NCBI GenBank assembly: GCA_947488175.1
Contig: CANKYO010000005.1
Location: 248,001 to 312,000 of the forward strand
Direction of reading: 5' to 3'
DNA: 64,000 nucleotides
Origin: an uncultured Paracoccaceae bacterium
Lineage (GTDB): Bacteria > Pseudomonadota > Alphaproteobacteria > Rhodobacterales > Rhodobacteraceae
Under the pieces are notes generated by a model. That model made no database searches. It had not been told where the DNA came from and saw only the letters and a list, made by a program, of their open reading frames with translations. Shown here piece by piece: positions 35,454 through 43,734 of this stretch (positions within the stretch are counted from its first letter, which is position 1; each line of letters starts with the position of its first letter). The translations under genes and the position numbers were made by a program.

Positions 35454-36215
35454 TCAAGCGAATTGTGTGCGGACAAGGGCCGCACCTGCCAGCGCGCACA
35501 AAAGCGACAGGCAGAAGGGGCGATAATAGGCGGCGAAGTGGGGGGTGAACAGCCATTGGCCGATAAACACCCCTGCGGCGGTTGGTAGCGCAAAAGCCAA
35601 GCCACGCCAGACGGCCTGCATATCCATGACATCAGCGAGCACGTAATAGATCAGTGACGTGAACATGCTGATGAACAAAAACAGCACAAGCGCCGCGCGC
35701 ATCTTGGCCGCCGTGGCATCCTGCGACAGCACATAAAGGGCAACAACCATGCCACCGACATGGGCGACCCCGGTTACGATCCCGGCCACAAGGCCCGACA
35801 GGTAAAGGCCTGCGCGCGTCGCCAGAAATGCCAGCCTGATCCGAGCCAGCTGGGTGACCGCCAGCACGATGATGACCAGCAGCACGATCAGCTTGGATGT
35901 CTCCACCGGCAGCGATGTCAGCAAGGCCAGACCAATCGGCACGCCGACGGCAGACCCGATGACCAGACCCATGACAATGCTCCGGTCCGCCTCCCGCCAG
36001 CCGGACCGCGCCATCATTAGCGATGCGACCATCTCCAGACACCAGCAGATCGGGATCAGCTGGATCGGGGGCAGGATCAGAACACCTGTCGCCATCACCA
36101 TCGCCGACAGGGCAAAACCCGAGAAGCCGCGCACGATGCCCGCGACCACCACGATCACCGTCAGGATCACAAACTCCTGTCCGGTCAGATCGGTAAGGGT
36201 CAGCAGGGCATCCAT
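35454..36215 (-). CDS. tauE: TSUP-family permease (TauE/SafE), first copy
   Basis: A 253-residue membrane protein with about seven to eight helices and the family start VVAGIVRGFSGFALSAMVMATGVLILPP. TSUP proteins move sulfite, sulfate or sulfoacetate-type anions. It lies 3 nt after ackA and 12 nt before soeA. Its role is most likely export of sulfite or sulfate formed from taurine. A second, distinct TSUP gene is present at 38217-38963 in the same operon. Confidence 0.88.
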   Translation of the reverse strand: MDALLTLTDLTGQEFVILTVIVVVAGIVRGFSGFALSAMVMATGVLILPPIQLIPICWCLEMVASLMMARSGWREADRSIVMGLVIGSAVGVPIGLALLTSLPVETSKLIVLLVIIVLAVTQLARIRLAFLATRAGLYLSGLVAGIVTGVAHVGGMVVALYVLSQDATAAKMRAALVLFLFISMFTSLIYYVLADVMDMQAVWRGLAFALPTAAGVFIGQWLFTPHFAAYYRPFCLSLLCALAGAALVRTQFA

Positions 36216-36218
36216 CCG

Positions 36219-37283
36219 TCAGCGCCCTTCGGCCACCAGGGCCAGCGCATCGCGGGCGATCTGTTTCTCTTCGTCGGCTTCAATGACATGCACCGGCACG
36301 TCGCCAAACAGCGACAGATGCTGCATGATGCGATCACGGACAGGGGCCGCATTCTCACCAATCCCCCCGGTAAATGCCACAGCATCCAAGCCGCCCATCG
36401 CGACAATGGCCGATCCGGCATGGCGGGCGGCCCAATAGCAGAAATGCTCGACCGCGAATTTGGCGGCATCGTCCTCGCGCTCCAACAGATGTTTCATGTT
36501 CCAGTCACCCGCCAGTGCCCGCAGACCGGAGTTGTTGTTGAGCATGCGGTCGGTCTCATCCTCGCCCAGCGACTTCGACATACGCAGCACTGCAGCGCCG
36601 TCGATATCACCGGCGCGTGTCCCCATCGTCAGACCCGATAGCGGGGAATACCCCATCGAGGTCGCGATGGATTTGCCGTGATGAATGGCACACAGGCTGG
36701 TGCCGTTGCCCAAATGGAATGCGAGCAGACGCTCCGGCAATGCATCGCCGAAATCGGAGACCATGTTGTCGTAGCTCAACCCGTGAAACCCGTACCGACG
36801 TATGCCCGCATCATGATGGGTCTGCGGGATGGCGTAGCGTACCGCAACCGGCGGGTTCGTGGCATGAAACGCGGTGCCGAAGCTGCAATATTGCGGCATG
36901 TCGGGTGCTGTTTTCTGCAGCGCGTAGATACCAGCGAGGTTATTGGGGTTATGCAGCGGGGCCAGCGGAATGACGCTTTCAATCGCGGCAATCGCTGTCG
37001 GCGTCAGACGGGCCGGCTGAGTTAGGATCGTGCCACCATGGACCACACGATGCGCGGCTGTTTTGAACGCGGTCAGCGGATATCCCGCGGCGGCCAGTGC
37101 GTTCAGCATCAGATCAAGCGCCTCGGCGTGATCGCGGGTTTCGACCTCTTTCACGTCATCGCCCAGCCGCAGCTGCCCGGATGTGCCAAGGTTGGTCACT
37201 CGTCCCTTGATGATGCTGTTTAGTTCCTCGTCGAAGACCTTGATTTTCAATGAGGACGATCCGGCGTTTAGAACTAGGATCAT
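36219..37283 (-). CDS. ackA: Acetate kinase
   Basis: AckA interconverts acetyl phosphate and acetate with ADP/ATP. The signatures VLNAGSSSLK near the N terminus, YGFHGLSYDN, HLGNGTSLCAI and FTGGIGENAA are present. ATG 37283 overlaps the pta stop as ATGA; an upstream in-frame start lies within pta. At 354 residues it is shorter than typical acetate kinases of about 400. It can recover ATP from acetyl phosphate made by Xsc. Confidence 0.93.
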   Translation of the reverse strand: MILVLNAGSSSLKIKVFDEELNSIIKGRVTNLGTSGQLRLGDDVKEVETRDHAEALDLMLNALAAAGYPLTAFKTAAHRVVHGGTILTQPARLTPTAIAAIESVIPLAPLHNPNNLAGIYALQKTAPDMPQYCSFGTAFHATNPPVAVRYAIPQTHHDAGIRRYGFHGLSYDNMVSDFGDALPERLLAFHLGNGTSLCAIHHGKSIATSMGYSPLSGLTMGTRAGDIDGAAVLRMSKSLGEDETDRMLNNNSGLRALAGDWNMKHLLEREDDAAKFAVEHFCYWAARHAGSAIVAMGGLDAVAFTGGIGENAAPVRDRIMQHLSLFGDVPVHVIEADEEKQIARDALALVAEGR

Positions 37284-38215
37284 TTCGCCAACCCGCATTT
37301 GATCGATGCCAAAGCCGCCGAAGCAATTCGCGCCGCCGGAGGATCGGCTCGCGAGGTCAACAGAATGGGCACCTTCGCCCCCGTCACGACCCCAGCCGCA
37401 CAACCGCCGGTCAGATAGACAAACGCCTTGAACAGCGCATTGCCCGACACGATATCCGGCACGATGATCGCATCGGCTTGCCCCGCCACCGGATCAGCGG
37501 TCAGCTTCTTGGTGGCCACCGCCTTTGGCGACATGATCAGATCGAACGCCAGAGGCCCCGATACATCCACACCATCCACATTCTCCCGCGCCCACGCGGC
37601 CAGCGCCTGCCCGTCCATCGAAGACGGCACCGACGGAATTGCGCTCTCAGTCGCCGACAGGATCGCGATCTTCGGGCGGTCATTGCCCAACCGGTTCAGC
37701 AGATCCTTGACCTCGATAATCGACGACTGGCGCGTCGCCAGATCGGGGGCCACGTTCACGGCGGCATCCGAAATCAGGATCGGACGACCGCCATCCGGAT
37801 GGGTGATATGAAAGATATGCACAAACCGCTGGCCAGTACGCAGGCCCGCATCACGGGACACGGCGGCCTTCATGAATACATCCGTGTGCAGCTGCCCCTT
37901 CATCAGTACATCCGCCTCACCCGCACCACACAGGGCGGCGGCCACGCGGCCTGCTTCCTCCTCACCCGTGGTGTCGTGCAGGGCATAGCCCGCGATATCC
38001 CAGCCCAGCTTATCCGCTTCGGCGCGGATCATATCCGCCTCGCCCACGAACACAGGCACCATGATGCCGGCCTTGGTCGCGTCCTCTGCGGCCTCCATCG
38101 GCAAGGGCGCTCCGGCGCGGGCGATGGCCACCCGTGGCGCGCCGAACCGTTTGGCCCGGTCAATCAGGTCTTGCGGGGCCTGTGCCTCGCGGGTGGAAAG
38201 AAACGGTGATGTCAT
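37280..38215 (-). CDS. pta: Phosphate acetyltransferase (short form)
   Basis: A 311-residue PTA/PTB-family enzyme that converts acetyl phosphate to acetyl-CoA. Recognised from ADVLMKGQLHTDVFMKA, RFVHIFHITHPDG, ISDAAVNVAPDL and ADAIIVPDIVSGNALFK. It lacks the DRTGG regulatory extension of long Pta proteins. In taurine degraders a pta gene next to xsc channels acetyl phosphate into central metabolism. One base separates it from the upstream TSUP gene. Confidence 0.93.
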   Translation of the reverse strand: MTSPFLSTREAQAPQDLIDRAKRFGAPRVAIARAGAPLPMEAAEDATKAGIMVPVFVGEADMIRAEADKLGWDIAGYALHDTTGEEEAGRVAAALCGAGEADVLMKGQLHTDVFMKAAVSRDAGLRTGQRFVHIFHITHPDGGRPILISDAAVNVAPDLATRQSSIIEVKDLLNRLGNDRPKIAILSATESAIPSVPSSMDGQALAAWARENVDGVDVSGPLAFDLIMSPKAVATKKLTADPVAGQADAIIVPDIVSGNALFKAFVYLTGGCAAGVVTGAKVPILLTSRADPPAARIASAALASIKCGLAK

Positions 38216-38216
38216 G

Positions 38217-38963
38217 TCAGATCCCTATCATGGCGCGCAGCAGTCCAAGCACGGACAGCGTCAACAGCAACATCACCGCAAATCGCCGGAATGTGGAGGG
38301 GGAAGCAGCCAGAAACTGACGCCCCCCCAGCCAGACACCCAGACCCAGCAGTGGAAAGGCCAGGCCGACACCCAACGCGGTTTCCCATGTGACCAACCCA
38401 CCGGCCCAAAGAAGAGGCATGGTGATCAGGTCGAGGCCCGTCAGGTAGACGATCATTGTGGCGCGAAATCGGGCGGCTTCCATTGGCTGGGCCGTCATGA
38501 ATGCGGCAACGGGCAGACCGCCGATCCCCGCGCTGTTGCACAGGCCCGACACCATGCCGACGCCAATATGACCGGGGCTGCGGATGGTGCGCTGCAACGT
38601 CCAGCCCGAGAGCAGGACCAAGGACATCACCAGAACGATCAGCGATACCGCCAGCCGCACGGTCCCTTCGCCCAGCGACAGGATGAACCAGACCGACGCG
38701 GGCAAAACCACCGCCGCCCCCGCGAGCAACGCAAACACCCGCCGCCAGTCCACAGCCCCTTGAATGCCGCGGGCCTGAAAGACTGTCATGAGCATTTCGC
38801 ATGAAAACACCACCGGTATCAGCGGGAGCGGGTTGGTCAGCAAAGCCGCGAAGGCAATGAAGATCGCCGAAAACCCGAAACCCGAATAGCCCCGGACGAA
38901 CGCGGCCCCCAGCAGTGCAATAGCCAGGGCCGCCGTCGTGCCGGGGCCAAGATCGAATGGCAC
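38217..38963 (-). CDS. TSUP-family permease (TauE/SafE), second copy
   Basis: A 248-residue TSUP membrane protein that starts with GTG at 38963 and lies 3 nt after xsc. The family pattern GAAFVRGYSGFGFSAIFIAFAALL is at the N terminus and GLCNSAGIGGLPVAAFM in the middle. It is only distantly similar to the copy at 35454-36215, so the operon carries two non-identical anion permeases, possibly one for sulfite and one for sulfate or sulfoacetate. Confidence 0.87.
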   Translation of the reverse strand: MPFDLGPGTTAALAIALLGAAFVRGYSGFGFSAIFIAFAALLTNPLPLIPVVFSCEMLMTVFQARGIQGAVDWRRVFALLAGAAVVLPASVWFILSLGEGTVRLAVSLIVLVMSLVLLSGWTLQRTIRSPGHIGVGMVSGLCNSAGIGGLPVAAFMTAQPMEAARFRATMIVYLTGLDLITMPLLWAGGLVTWETALGVGLAFPLLGLGVWLGGRQFLAASPSTFRRFAVMLLLTLSVLGLLRAMIGI

Positions 38964-38966
38964 CGA

Positions 38967-40739
38967 TTACTCGGCCGCCATATCCGCTTTGTCGATGCCA
39001 GCAACACGCACAGGTTTCTTCATGGCATCACGGCGGAACGGCTCGCCCAGTTCCTGGTTCAGGATAACCTCGATCAGCGTGGTCTTGTTGTTGTCCATCT
39101 GATCCCTGATCGCCTGTTTCAGCACGTGAGTCAGTTCATCCATCGTCTTGGCCTGCACCCCGATCAGACCACAGGCCTGCGCGATGCCCGCATAAGACAC
39201 CTTCATGTCCAACTCGGTGCCGACGAAATTGTCATCGAACCACAGGGTCGAATTGCGCTTTTCCGCGCCCCACTGATAGTTGCGGAACACGATCTGTGTG
39301 ATGGCAGGCCATTCATCGCGGCCAATGGCGGTCAATTCGTTCACGGCAATACCAAACGCACCGTCACCGGCAAAACCGATCACCGGCACATCCGGGCAAC
39401 CGATCTTGGCACCTACGATGGACGGCAGACCATAACCACAAGGGCCAAAGAGGCCGGGGGCCAGATATTTGCGGCCTGTCGGGAAGGACGGATAAGCATT
39501 CCCGATCGCGCAGTTGTTCCCGATATCGGAGGAAATGATCGCGTTCTCCGGCATTGCCGCCTGAATGGCACGCCATGCTTGACGGGGTGACATCCAGTCG
39601 GGGCGGGCGGCCCGCGCACGCTCGTTCCATGTGGTGCCGGGATCGTCATCTTCGTGATCGAGCGATGACAGTTCCTGCGCCCAGGCCGATTTCGTCTGCG
39701 CAATCATCGCCTTGCGCTCATCGCGGCCTGCATCGCCTGCGGTGTCAGCCAGTGCAGCGGTGATACCCTTGGCCACCTTCGCCGCATCCCCCACGATACC
39801 AACGGTGACCTTCTTGGTCAGACCAATGCGGTCAGGGTTGATATCGACCTGAATGACCTTCGCATCTTTGGGCCAGTAATCGATGCCATAGCCCGGCAGG
39901 GTCGAAAACGGGTTCAACCGGGTGCCAAGCGCCAGCACGACATCGGCCTTGCTGATCAGCTCCATGCCTGCCTTTGAGCCATTATAGCCCAACGGCCCCG
40001 CAAACAGCGGGTGGTTGCCGGGAAAGGCATCGTTGTGCTGGTAGCCCACGCAAACTGGGGCGTCCAACTGCTCGGCCAGAACCTTCGATGCCTCAATGCC
40101 ACCCTCGGCCAGCACCACACCGGCACCGTTCAGGATCACGGGGAACTTGGCGTTCGACAGCAGTTCGGCCGCCTTGGCAATCGACGTCTCGCCACCGGGG
40201 CTGACCTCGAACATCACCGGCTCAGGGATTTCGATATCAATGACCTGGGTCCAGAAGTCACGCGGGATATTGATCTGGGCGGGGCCGGACAAACGATGTG
40301 CCTTGGCAATCACGCGGGCCAGCACCTCACAGATGCGGGACGGGTCGCGGACTTCTTCCTGATAGGCCACACAATCGGCGAACAGGTTCATCTGCTCCAT
40401 TTCCTGGAAACCACCCTGACCGATGGTCTTGTTGGCGGCCTGCGGGGTGACCAGCAGGCAAGGGGTGTGGTTCCAGTAGGCGGTTTTCACGGCAGTGACG
40501 AAGTTGGTTATGCCGGGGCCGTTCTGGGCGATCATCATCGACATCTCACCGGTCGCACGGGTGTAGCCATCAGCCATCATGCCGGCAGAGCCTTCATGGG
40601 CGCAGTCCCAGAACGTGATGCCAGCGGCGGGGAAGATATCCGAAATCGGCATCATGGCCGATCCGATGATGCCAAAGGCGTGGCGGATGCCGTGGGCCTG
40701 CAGCGTTTTGACGAATGCTTCTTCGGTGGTCATCTTCAT
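38967..40739 (-). CDS. xsc: Sulfoacetaldehyde acetyltransferase
   Basis: Xsc is a ThDP enzyme that converts sulfoacetaldehyde and phosphate to acetyl phosphate and sulfite. The 590-residue protein starts MKMTTEEAFVKTLQAHGI, has the ThDP glutamate in CAHEGSAGMMADGYTRATG, a central acetolactate-synthase-like domain and a C-terminal GDGAFGIAVNELTAIGR...N-Y-QWGAEKRN block typical of Xsc. Its first position in the long operon and the pta neighbour support this. TauR-like direct repeats lie 90-125 nt upstream. Confidence 0.96.
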   Translation of the reverse strand: MKMTTEEAFVKTLQAHGIRHAFGIIGSAMMPISDIFPAAGITFWDCAHEGSAGMMADGYTRATGEMSMMIAQNGPGITNFVTAVKTAYWNHTPCLLVTPQAANKTIGQGGFQEMEQMNLFADCVAYQEEVRDPSRICEVLARVIAKAHRLSGPAQINIPRDFWTQVIDIEIPEPVMFEVSPGGETSIAKAAELLSNAKFPVILNGAGVVLAEGGIEASKVLAEQLDAPVCVGYQHNDAFPGNHPLFAGPLGYNGSKAGMELISKADVVLALGTRLNPFSTLPGYGIDYWPKDAKVIQVDINPDRIGLTKKVTVGIVGDAAKVAKGITAALADTAGDAGRDERKAMIAQTKSAWAQELSSLDHEDDDPGTTWNERARAARPDWMSPRQAWRAIQAAMPENAIISSDIGNNCAIGNAYPSFPTGRKYLAPGLFGPCGYGLPSIVGAKIGCPDVPVIGFAGDGAFGIAVNELTAIGRDEWPAITQIVFRNYQWGAEKRNSTLWFDDNFVGTELDMKVSYAGIAQACGLIGVQAKTMDELTHVLKQAIRDQMDNNKTTLIEVILNQELGEPFRRDAMKKPVRVAGIDKADMAAE

Positions 40740-40829
40740 TGGAATGGTCCCTTCCCCGTGGATCGGTCAATGACGGTGCCAAATGCCCCGTTTTGCTGAG
40801 CGGACACTAGGTTTTCCCACAGAGTCGCG

Positions 40830-40862
40830 TTAGGTCCAAACGGTGATGGCTATTAAGTCCAG
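40830..40862 (-). promoter_or_regulatory. Direct-repeat TauR operator upstream of xsc
   Basis: On the minus strand CTGGACTTAA (40862-40853) and TTGGACCTAA (40839-40830) are direct repeats offset by 23 nt, two helical turns. They resemble the CTGGAC-TTAA type direct repeats reported, as I recall, for TauR of Rhodobacter. They lie 91-123 nt before xsc, a good position for an activator. Confidence 0.7.
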
Positions 40863-40898
40863 AGCGATATTTTTTGAGAATACAGGTCTCAATAATCG

Positions 40899-42356
40899 TC
40901 AATCTCGAATGGCGTGGGCAATCCTGGCAATACCCTCGGGGATACGCCCTGTATCAATCGATGAATAGGCCAGCCGGAAGTATGTGCGCGGTGGGTCTTC
41001 GCCTGCAAAGAACGGCGCACCGGGTTCGATCAACACGCCATCGGCGCGCAATCTTTCGGCCAGCAGCGTCGTATCCACCCCATCCGGGGCGCGCAGCCAA
41101 ACCGAGGACCCGCCATAAGTGCCTTGCCCCGCGACGGTCAGATCATGCGCCTTCAGCGCCTCGTCCAGTACCTTGCGGCGCTCGTGATAGGCGCGGCTCA
41201 TCCGGCGGACCAGCGCGTCGTAATGGCCCAGCGACAGGTAATAGCTGACCGTGCGCTGGATATGACCCGGGGGGTGACGCAGCACGGTGGCACGCAGCGC
41301 GCGCGCCTCGCGGATGAACGGGGCAGGGCCAACCAGATAGCCCAGCCGCAACCCCGGAAACAGCGATTTGGAGAAGGACCCCACATAGATCACCCGCCCG
41401 TTCTGATCGAGCGATTTCAGCGAGGGGGAGGGCGATTTCAGAAACGACATCTCGAATTCATAATCATCCTCGACAATTACGAAATCCTCGGCTTCGGCCT
41501 TGTCCAGGAGCGCCTTGCGCCGGGCGATGGGCATGGTGGCCGTGGTCGGGCATTGGTGGCTGGGCGTGGTAAACACCACATCCGTGCCTTCTGGCAACGC
41601 ATCGGGCGGTAGCCCGTCGGCATCCACCGGCACCGTGCTCAGCTGACAGCGCGACTGCATCAGGATCGTGCGCAGGGCAGGGTAACACGGATCCTCGATC
41701 GCCGCCCGTCTGCGGCTGTTCAGCAGCACTTGTGCGGCGAGCCACAGCGCATTCTGCGCGCCCATGGTCACCAGCACCTCATCACGGCTGGCCAGAATGC
41801 CACGCCGGGGCAGGGTCTGACGGGTGATGAATTCGACCAGTTTCGGATCGTCGCCGTCGAAGTAATCCGATGTCAGCGCCACAAAATCCCGCATCCCCAG
41901 CGCCTGCAATGCGCAAAGGCGCCAATTGGCGGAATCGAACAGGGTCTTGTCCGCCTGCCCATAGATAAACGGATAACGATAACTGGCCCAATCGGCAGGC
42001 TTGTCCATGCTCAGACCCGGCGTGAATTGCCGCCCGATGGCGCGGGTCCAGTCAACCGTGCCCGTGCCAAAGCGCTGGGCGGGAAAGGCTGGCGGTTCCG
42101 GGGCATTTTCCGACACGAAATAGCCCGACCGACCCCGCGATGTCAGATAATCATCGGCCACCAGTTCGGTATAGGCCAGCGTGACTGTGATGCGGCTGAC
42201 GCCGAGATGCTGGGCCATCTTGCGGGACGATGGCAGGCGTTCACCGGGGCGAAAACGGCCCTCCAGAATGCCCTGAGCAACCATCTGCTGGATGCGCGAC
42301 TGCAACGTGCCTTCGGCGGCAGGATCAAGAAAAAAGGTCTCGACGGATATCGACAT
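40899..42356 (-). CDS. tauR: TauR-like MocR-family transcriptional regulator
   Basis: A 485-residue fusion of an N-terminal GntR winged helix (about 15-75, LPSSRKMAQHLGVSRITVTLAY) and a C-terminal fold I aminotransferase-like domain with a PLP-binding Lys in YVGSFSKSLFPGLRLGY. MocR proteins of this kind activate taurine genes in response to taurine. It sits between the xsc operon and tpa, the expected location. The start ATG 42356 has AAGG upstream. Confidence 0.92.
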   Translation of the reverse strand: MSISVETFFLDPAAEGTLQSRIQQMVAQGILEGRFRPGERLPSSRKMAQHLGVSRITVTLAYTELVADDYLTSRGRSGYFVSENAPEPPAFPAQRFGTGTVDWTRAIGRQFTPGLSMDKPADWASYRYPFIYGQADKTLFDSANWRLCALQALGMRDFVALTSDYFDGDDPKLVEFITRQTLPRRGILASRDEVLVTMGAQNALWLAAQVLLNSRRRAAIEDPCYPALRTILMQSRCQLSTVPVDADGLPPDALPEGTDVVFTTPSHQCPTTATMPIARRKALLDKAEAEDFVIVEDDYEFEMSFLKSPSPSLKSLDQNGRVIYVGSFSKSLFPGLRLGYLVGPAPFIREARALRATVLRHPPGHIQRTVSYYLSLGHYDALVRRMSRAYHERRKVLDEALKAHDLTVAGQGTYGGSSVWLRAPDGVDTTLLAERLRADGVLIEPGAPFFAGEDPPRTYFRLAYSSIDTGRIPEGIARIAHAIRD

Positions 42357-42359
42357 GGA

Positions 42360-42391
42360 CTGGCCTTAGTGTTGGGCCACACTGGACGTAT
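42360..42391 (+). promoter_or_regulatory. Possible TauR autoregulatory direct repeats
   Basis: CTGGCCTTAG (42360-42369) and CTGGACGTAT (42382-42391) on the plus strand are offset by 22 nt and resemble the xsc-side repeats. The first overlaps the tauR ribosome-binding region, so binding could repress tauR; the repeats also face the lipoprotein gene at 42460. Confidence 0.4.
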
Positions 42392-42459
42392 CGACACCAG
42401 AGAGCAAGCCTTTACAAGACAGTGCTTGTAGGGTATGAACAAAGTTCATTATTTTGAAA

Positions 42460-42966
42460 ATGCCGATGCCAAGACGATTTCTCATCTGCGCACTACTCGG
42501 TCTTTCGGGCTGCACATCCGGTCCGCAGACATATACTGCCATGCCGACTGCCACGCCCTTTGCCCAGGCAGCACCCGGTTATCAAGGTATGCTGCCGGTC
42601 AACGTCACCACCCAGATCAGAGGGCCAGAGGTCTGGGACACCATCGCCGGGCGTGGCCTGGTCGAGGGCGCGCAATGCGTCGCGCAGATGAGCGTATTCC
42701 AGATGACCTTCACGACGCCTACCAAGATAACGGTGCCGGATTACGGGCGTTCTTCGCCGCCGATCCAGGTGACCTGCACGCGCGGCGATCTGGCAGGGCA
42801 GGCGCAGATCGTTCCACAGGATGTGTCCCATCAGGTTCGCAACCTCAATGCACTGATCAAACCGCAGCCCCGCTGGATCCGACCGCTGCTGGAAAATCAT
42901 CGCACCGGTGGTCCACGGGTATGGACTTATCGGACGGTCGCGGTCGTCTTGCTCGACCCTGCCTGA
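42460..42966 (+). CDS. Hypothetical lipoprotein
   Basis: A 168-residue protein starting MPMPRRFLICALLGLSGC, with a lipobox LSGC. The rest is a soluble domain with three further Cys and no recognisable family motif. ATG 42460 is assumed; ATG 42466 is equally possible. It is divergent from tauR and may be unrelated to taurine use. Confidence 0.7.
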   Translation: MPMPRRFLICALLGLSGCTSGPQTYTAMPTATPFAQAAPGYQGMLPVNVTTQIRGPEVWDTIAGRGLVEGAQCVAQMSVFQMTFTTPTKITVPDYGRSSPPIQVTCTRGDLAGQAQIVPQDVSHQVRNLNALIKPQPRWIRPLLENHRTGGPRVWTYRTVAVVLLDPA

Positions 42967-43015
42967 TGTCGGCGTTAACCAACCCGTAAGATTCACAGCG
43001 CCAGAGGCGTCGGGA

Positions 43016-43030
43016 TTAAGGTTCCCTTAA
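43016..43030. promoter_or_regulatory. CtrA-type box TTAA-N7-TTAA
   Basis: TTAA at 43016-43019 and TTAA at 43027-43030 are separated by exactly 7 nt (GGTTCCC), matching the alphaproteobacterial CtrA recognition pattern; the right half continues as TTAACCC. It lies 51 nt before the Ala-rich hypothetical gene at 43081. A further TTAACC half-site is at 42975. Confidence 0.45.
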
Positions 43031-43080
43031 CCCGCTGATGCGACCGATTGGGTCAGTGAAGTACGAATGGAAATCTCGTC

Positions 43081-43494
43081 ATGTTGACAGACAGTATGGC
43101 CGACAGCCGCGCCGCTGCGGCGATGATGCCCACCGGGCCAACGGCCACCCAGATCAGGGACCGCGCCACCACCGCTGGCACCGAAGGGCCACCACCAACC
43201 GCCACGACCCGCACCGATCGTGCCGATGCCGCGCGCGATGCGGATGCCCGACCCATTCCCCTTGATGCAGGCCCCAGCAGCGCCGGCCCCGAGATCGCGC
43301 GCAGCGTGATCGAAAATCGCATGCTGCCGCTTCCCGATACCGACGCCCCGCAGCAGGCCGCCCCGCGCGATGATATCGCGGCGCAAGCGGACCAGCGCCA
43401 AACCGATCTGGCCAAAGCCGCCTTTGCCGCCACGCAGGACATCATCCGCCAGACCCAGGATGACCGGGCGGCCACCATGCGGATCGCCATGTGA
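43081..43494 (+). CDS. Ala/Asp-rich hypothetical protein
   Basis: A 137-residue hydrophilic protein, MLTDSMADSRAAAAMMPTGPTATQIRDR..., rich in Ala, Asp, Thr and Pro up to about residue 70 and more helical after it (IARSVIENRMLPLP, QADQRQTDLAKAAFAATQDIIRQTQDDR). Third codon positions are strongly GC-rich in this frame, while the antisense frame has unlikely Trp/Cys/Met-rich composition. No good ribosome site is visible. Function unknown; a CtrA-like box upstream might place it in a cell-cycle or motility regulon. Confidence 0.6.
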   Translation: MLTDSMADSRAAAAMMPTGPTATQIRDRATTAGTEGPPPTATTRTDRADAARDADARPIPLDAGPSSAGPEIARSVIENRMLPLPDTDAPQQAAPRDDIAAQADQRQTDLAKAAFAATQDIIRQTQDDRAATMRIAM

Positions 43495-43569
43495 CGGCAA
43501 ATCTTCGACATCTTCGACGGAAAGCCGGGGCTGACACGTATCAGCCTCATGCACCGGTCGGAGATCGCC

Positions 43570-43734
43570 ATGAGACTATCTGCCTACGCCTTTATCCTGA
43601 TCGCAGGCGCGCTCAGCCTTGCGACCTTTCTGACATCACAAACCCTGCACGCCGACGGACCGCCAGCAACCTGTTCGGCGCCTGAAGTGACCATCGCAAA
43701 TTCGGTTTGCGTTTCGCCTGTGCCGCAGCCCTAA
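43570..43734 (+). CDS. Small secreted or membrane protein (54 residues)
   Basis: Starts MRLSAYAFILIAGALSLATFL, a hydrophobic segment, followed by about 33 polar residues with two Cys (CSAPEVTIANSVCVSPVPQP). GGAG lies 8 nt before ATG 43570, and the gene abuts the convergent paiB-like stop codon. It could be an exported peptide or single-pass membrane protein. No family recognised. Confidence 0.55.
   Translation: MRLSAYAFILIAGALSLATFLTSQTLHADGPPATCSAPEVTIANSVCVSPVPQP

Noticed and set aside
43053..43571. 172-codon minus-strand open frame antisense to the Ala-rich gene
   Set aside because: Trp/Cys/Met/Ser-rich composition and poor third-position GC compared with the plus-strand frame.
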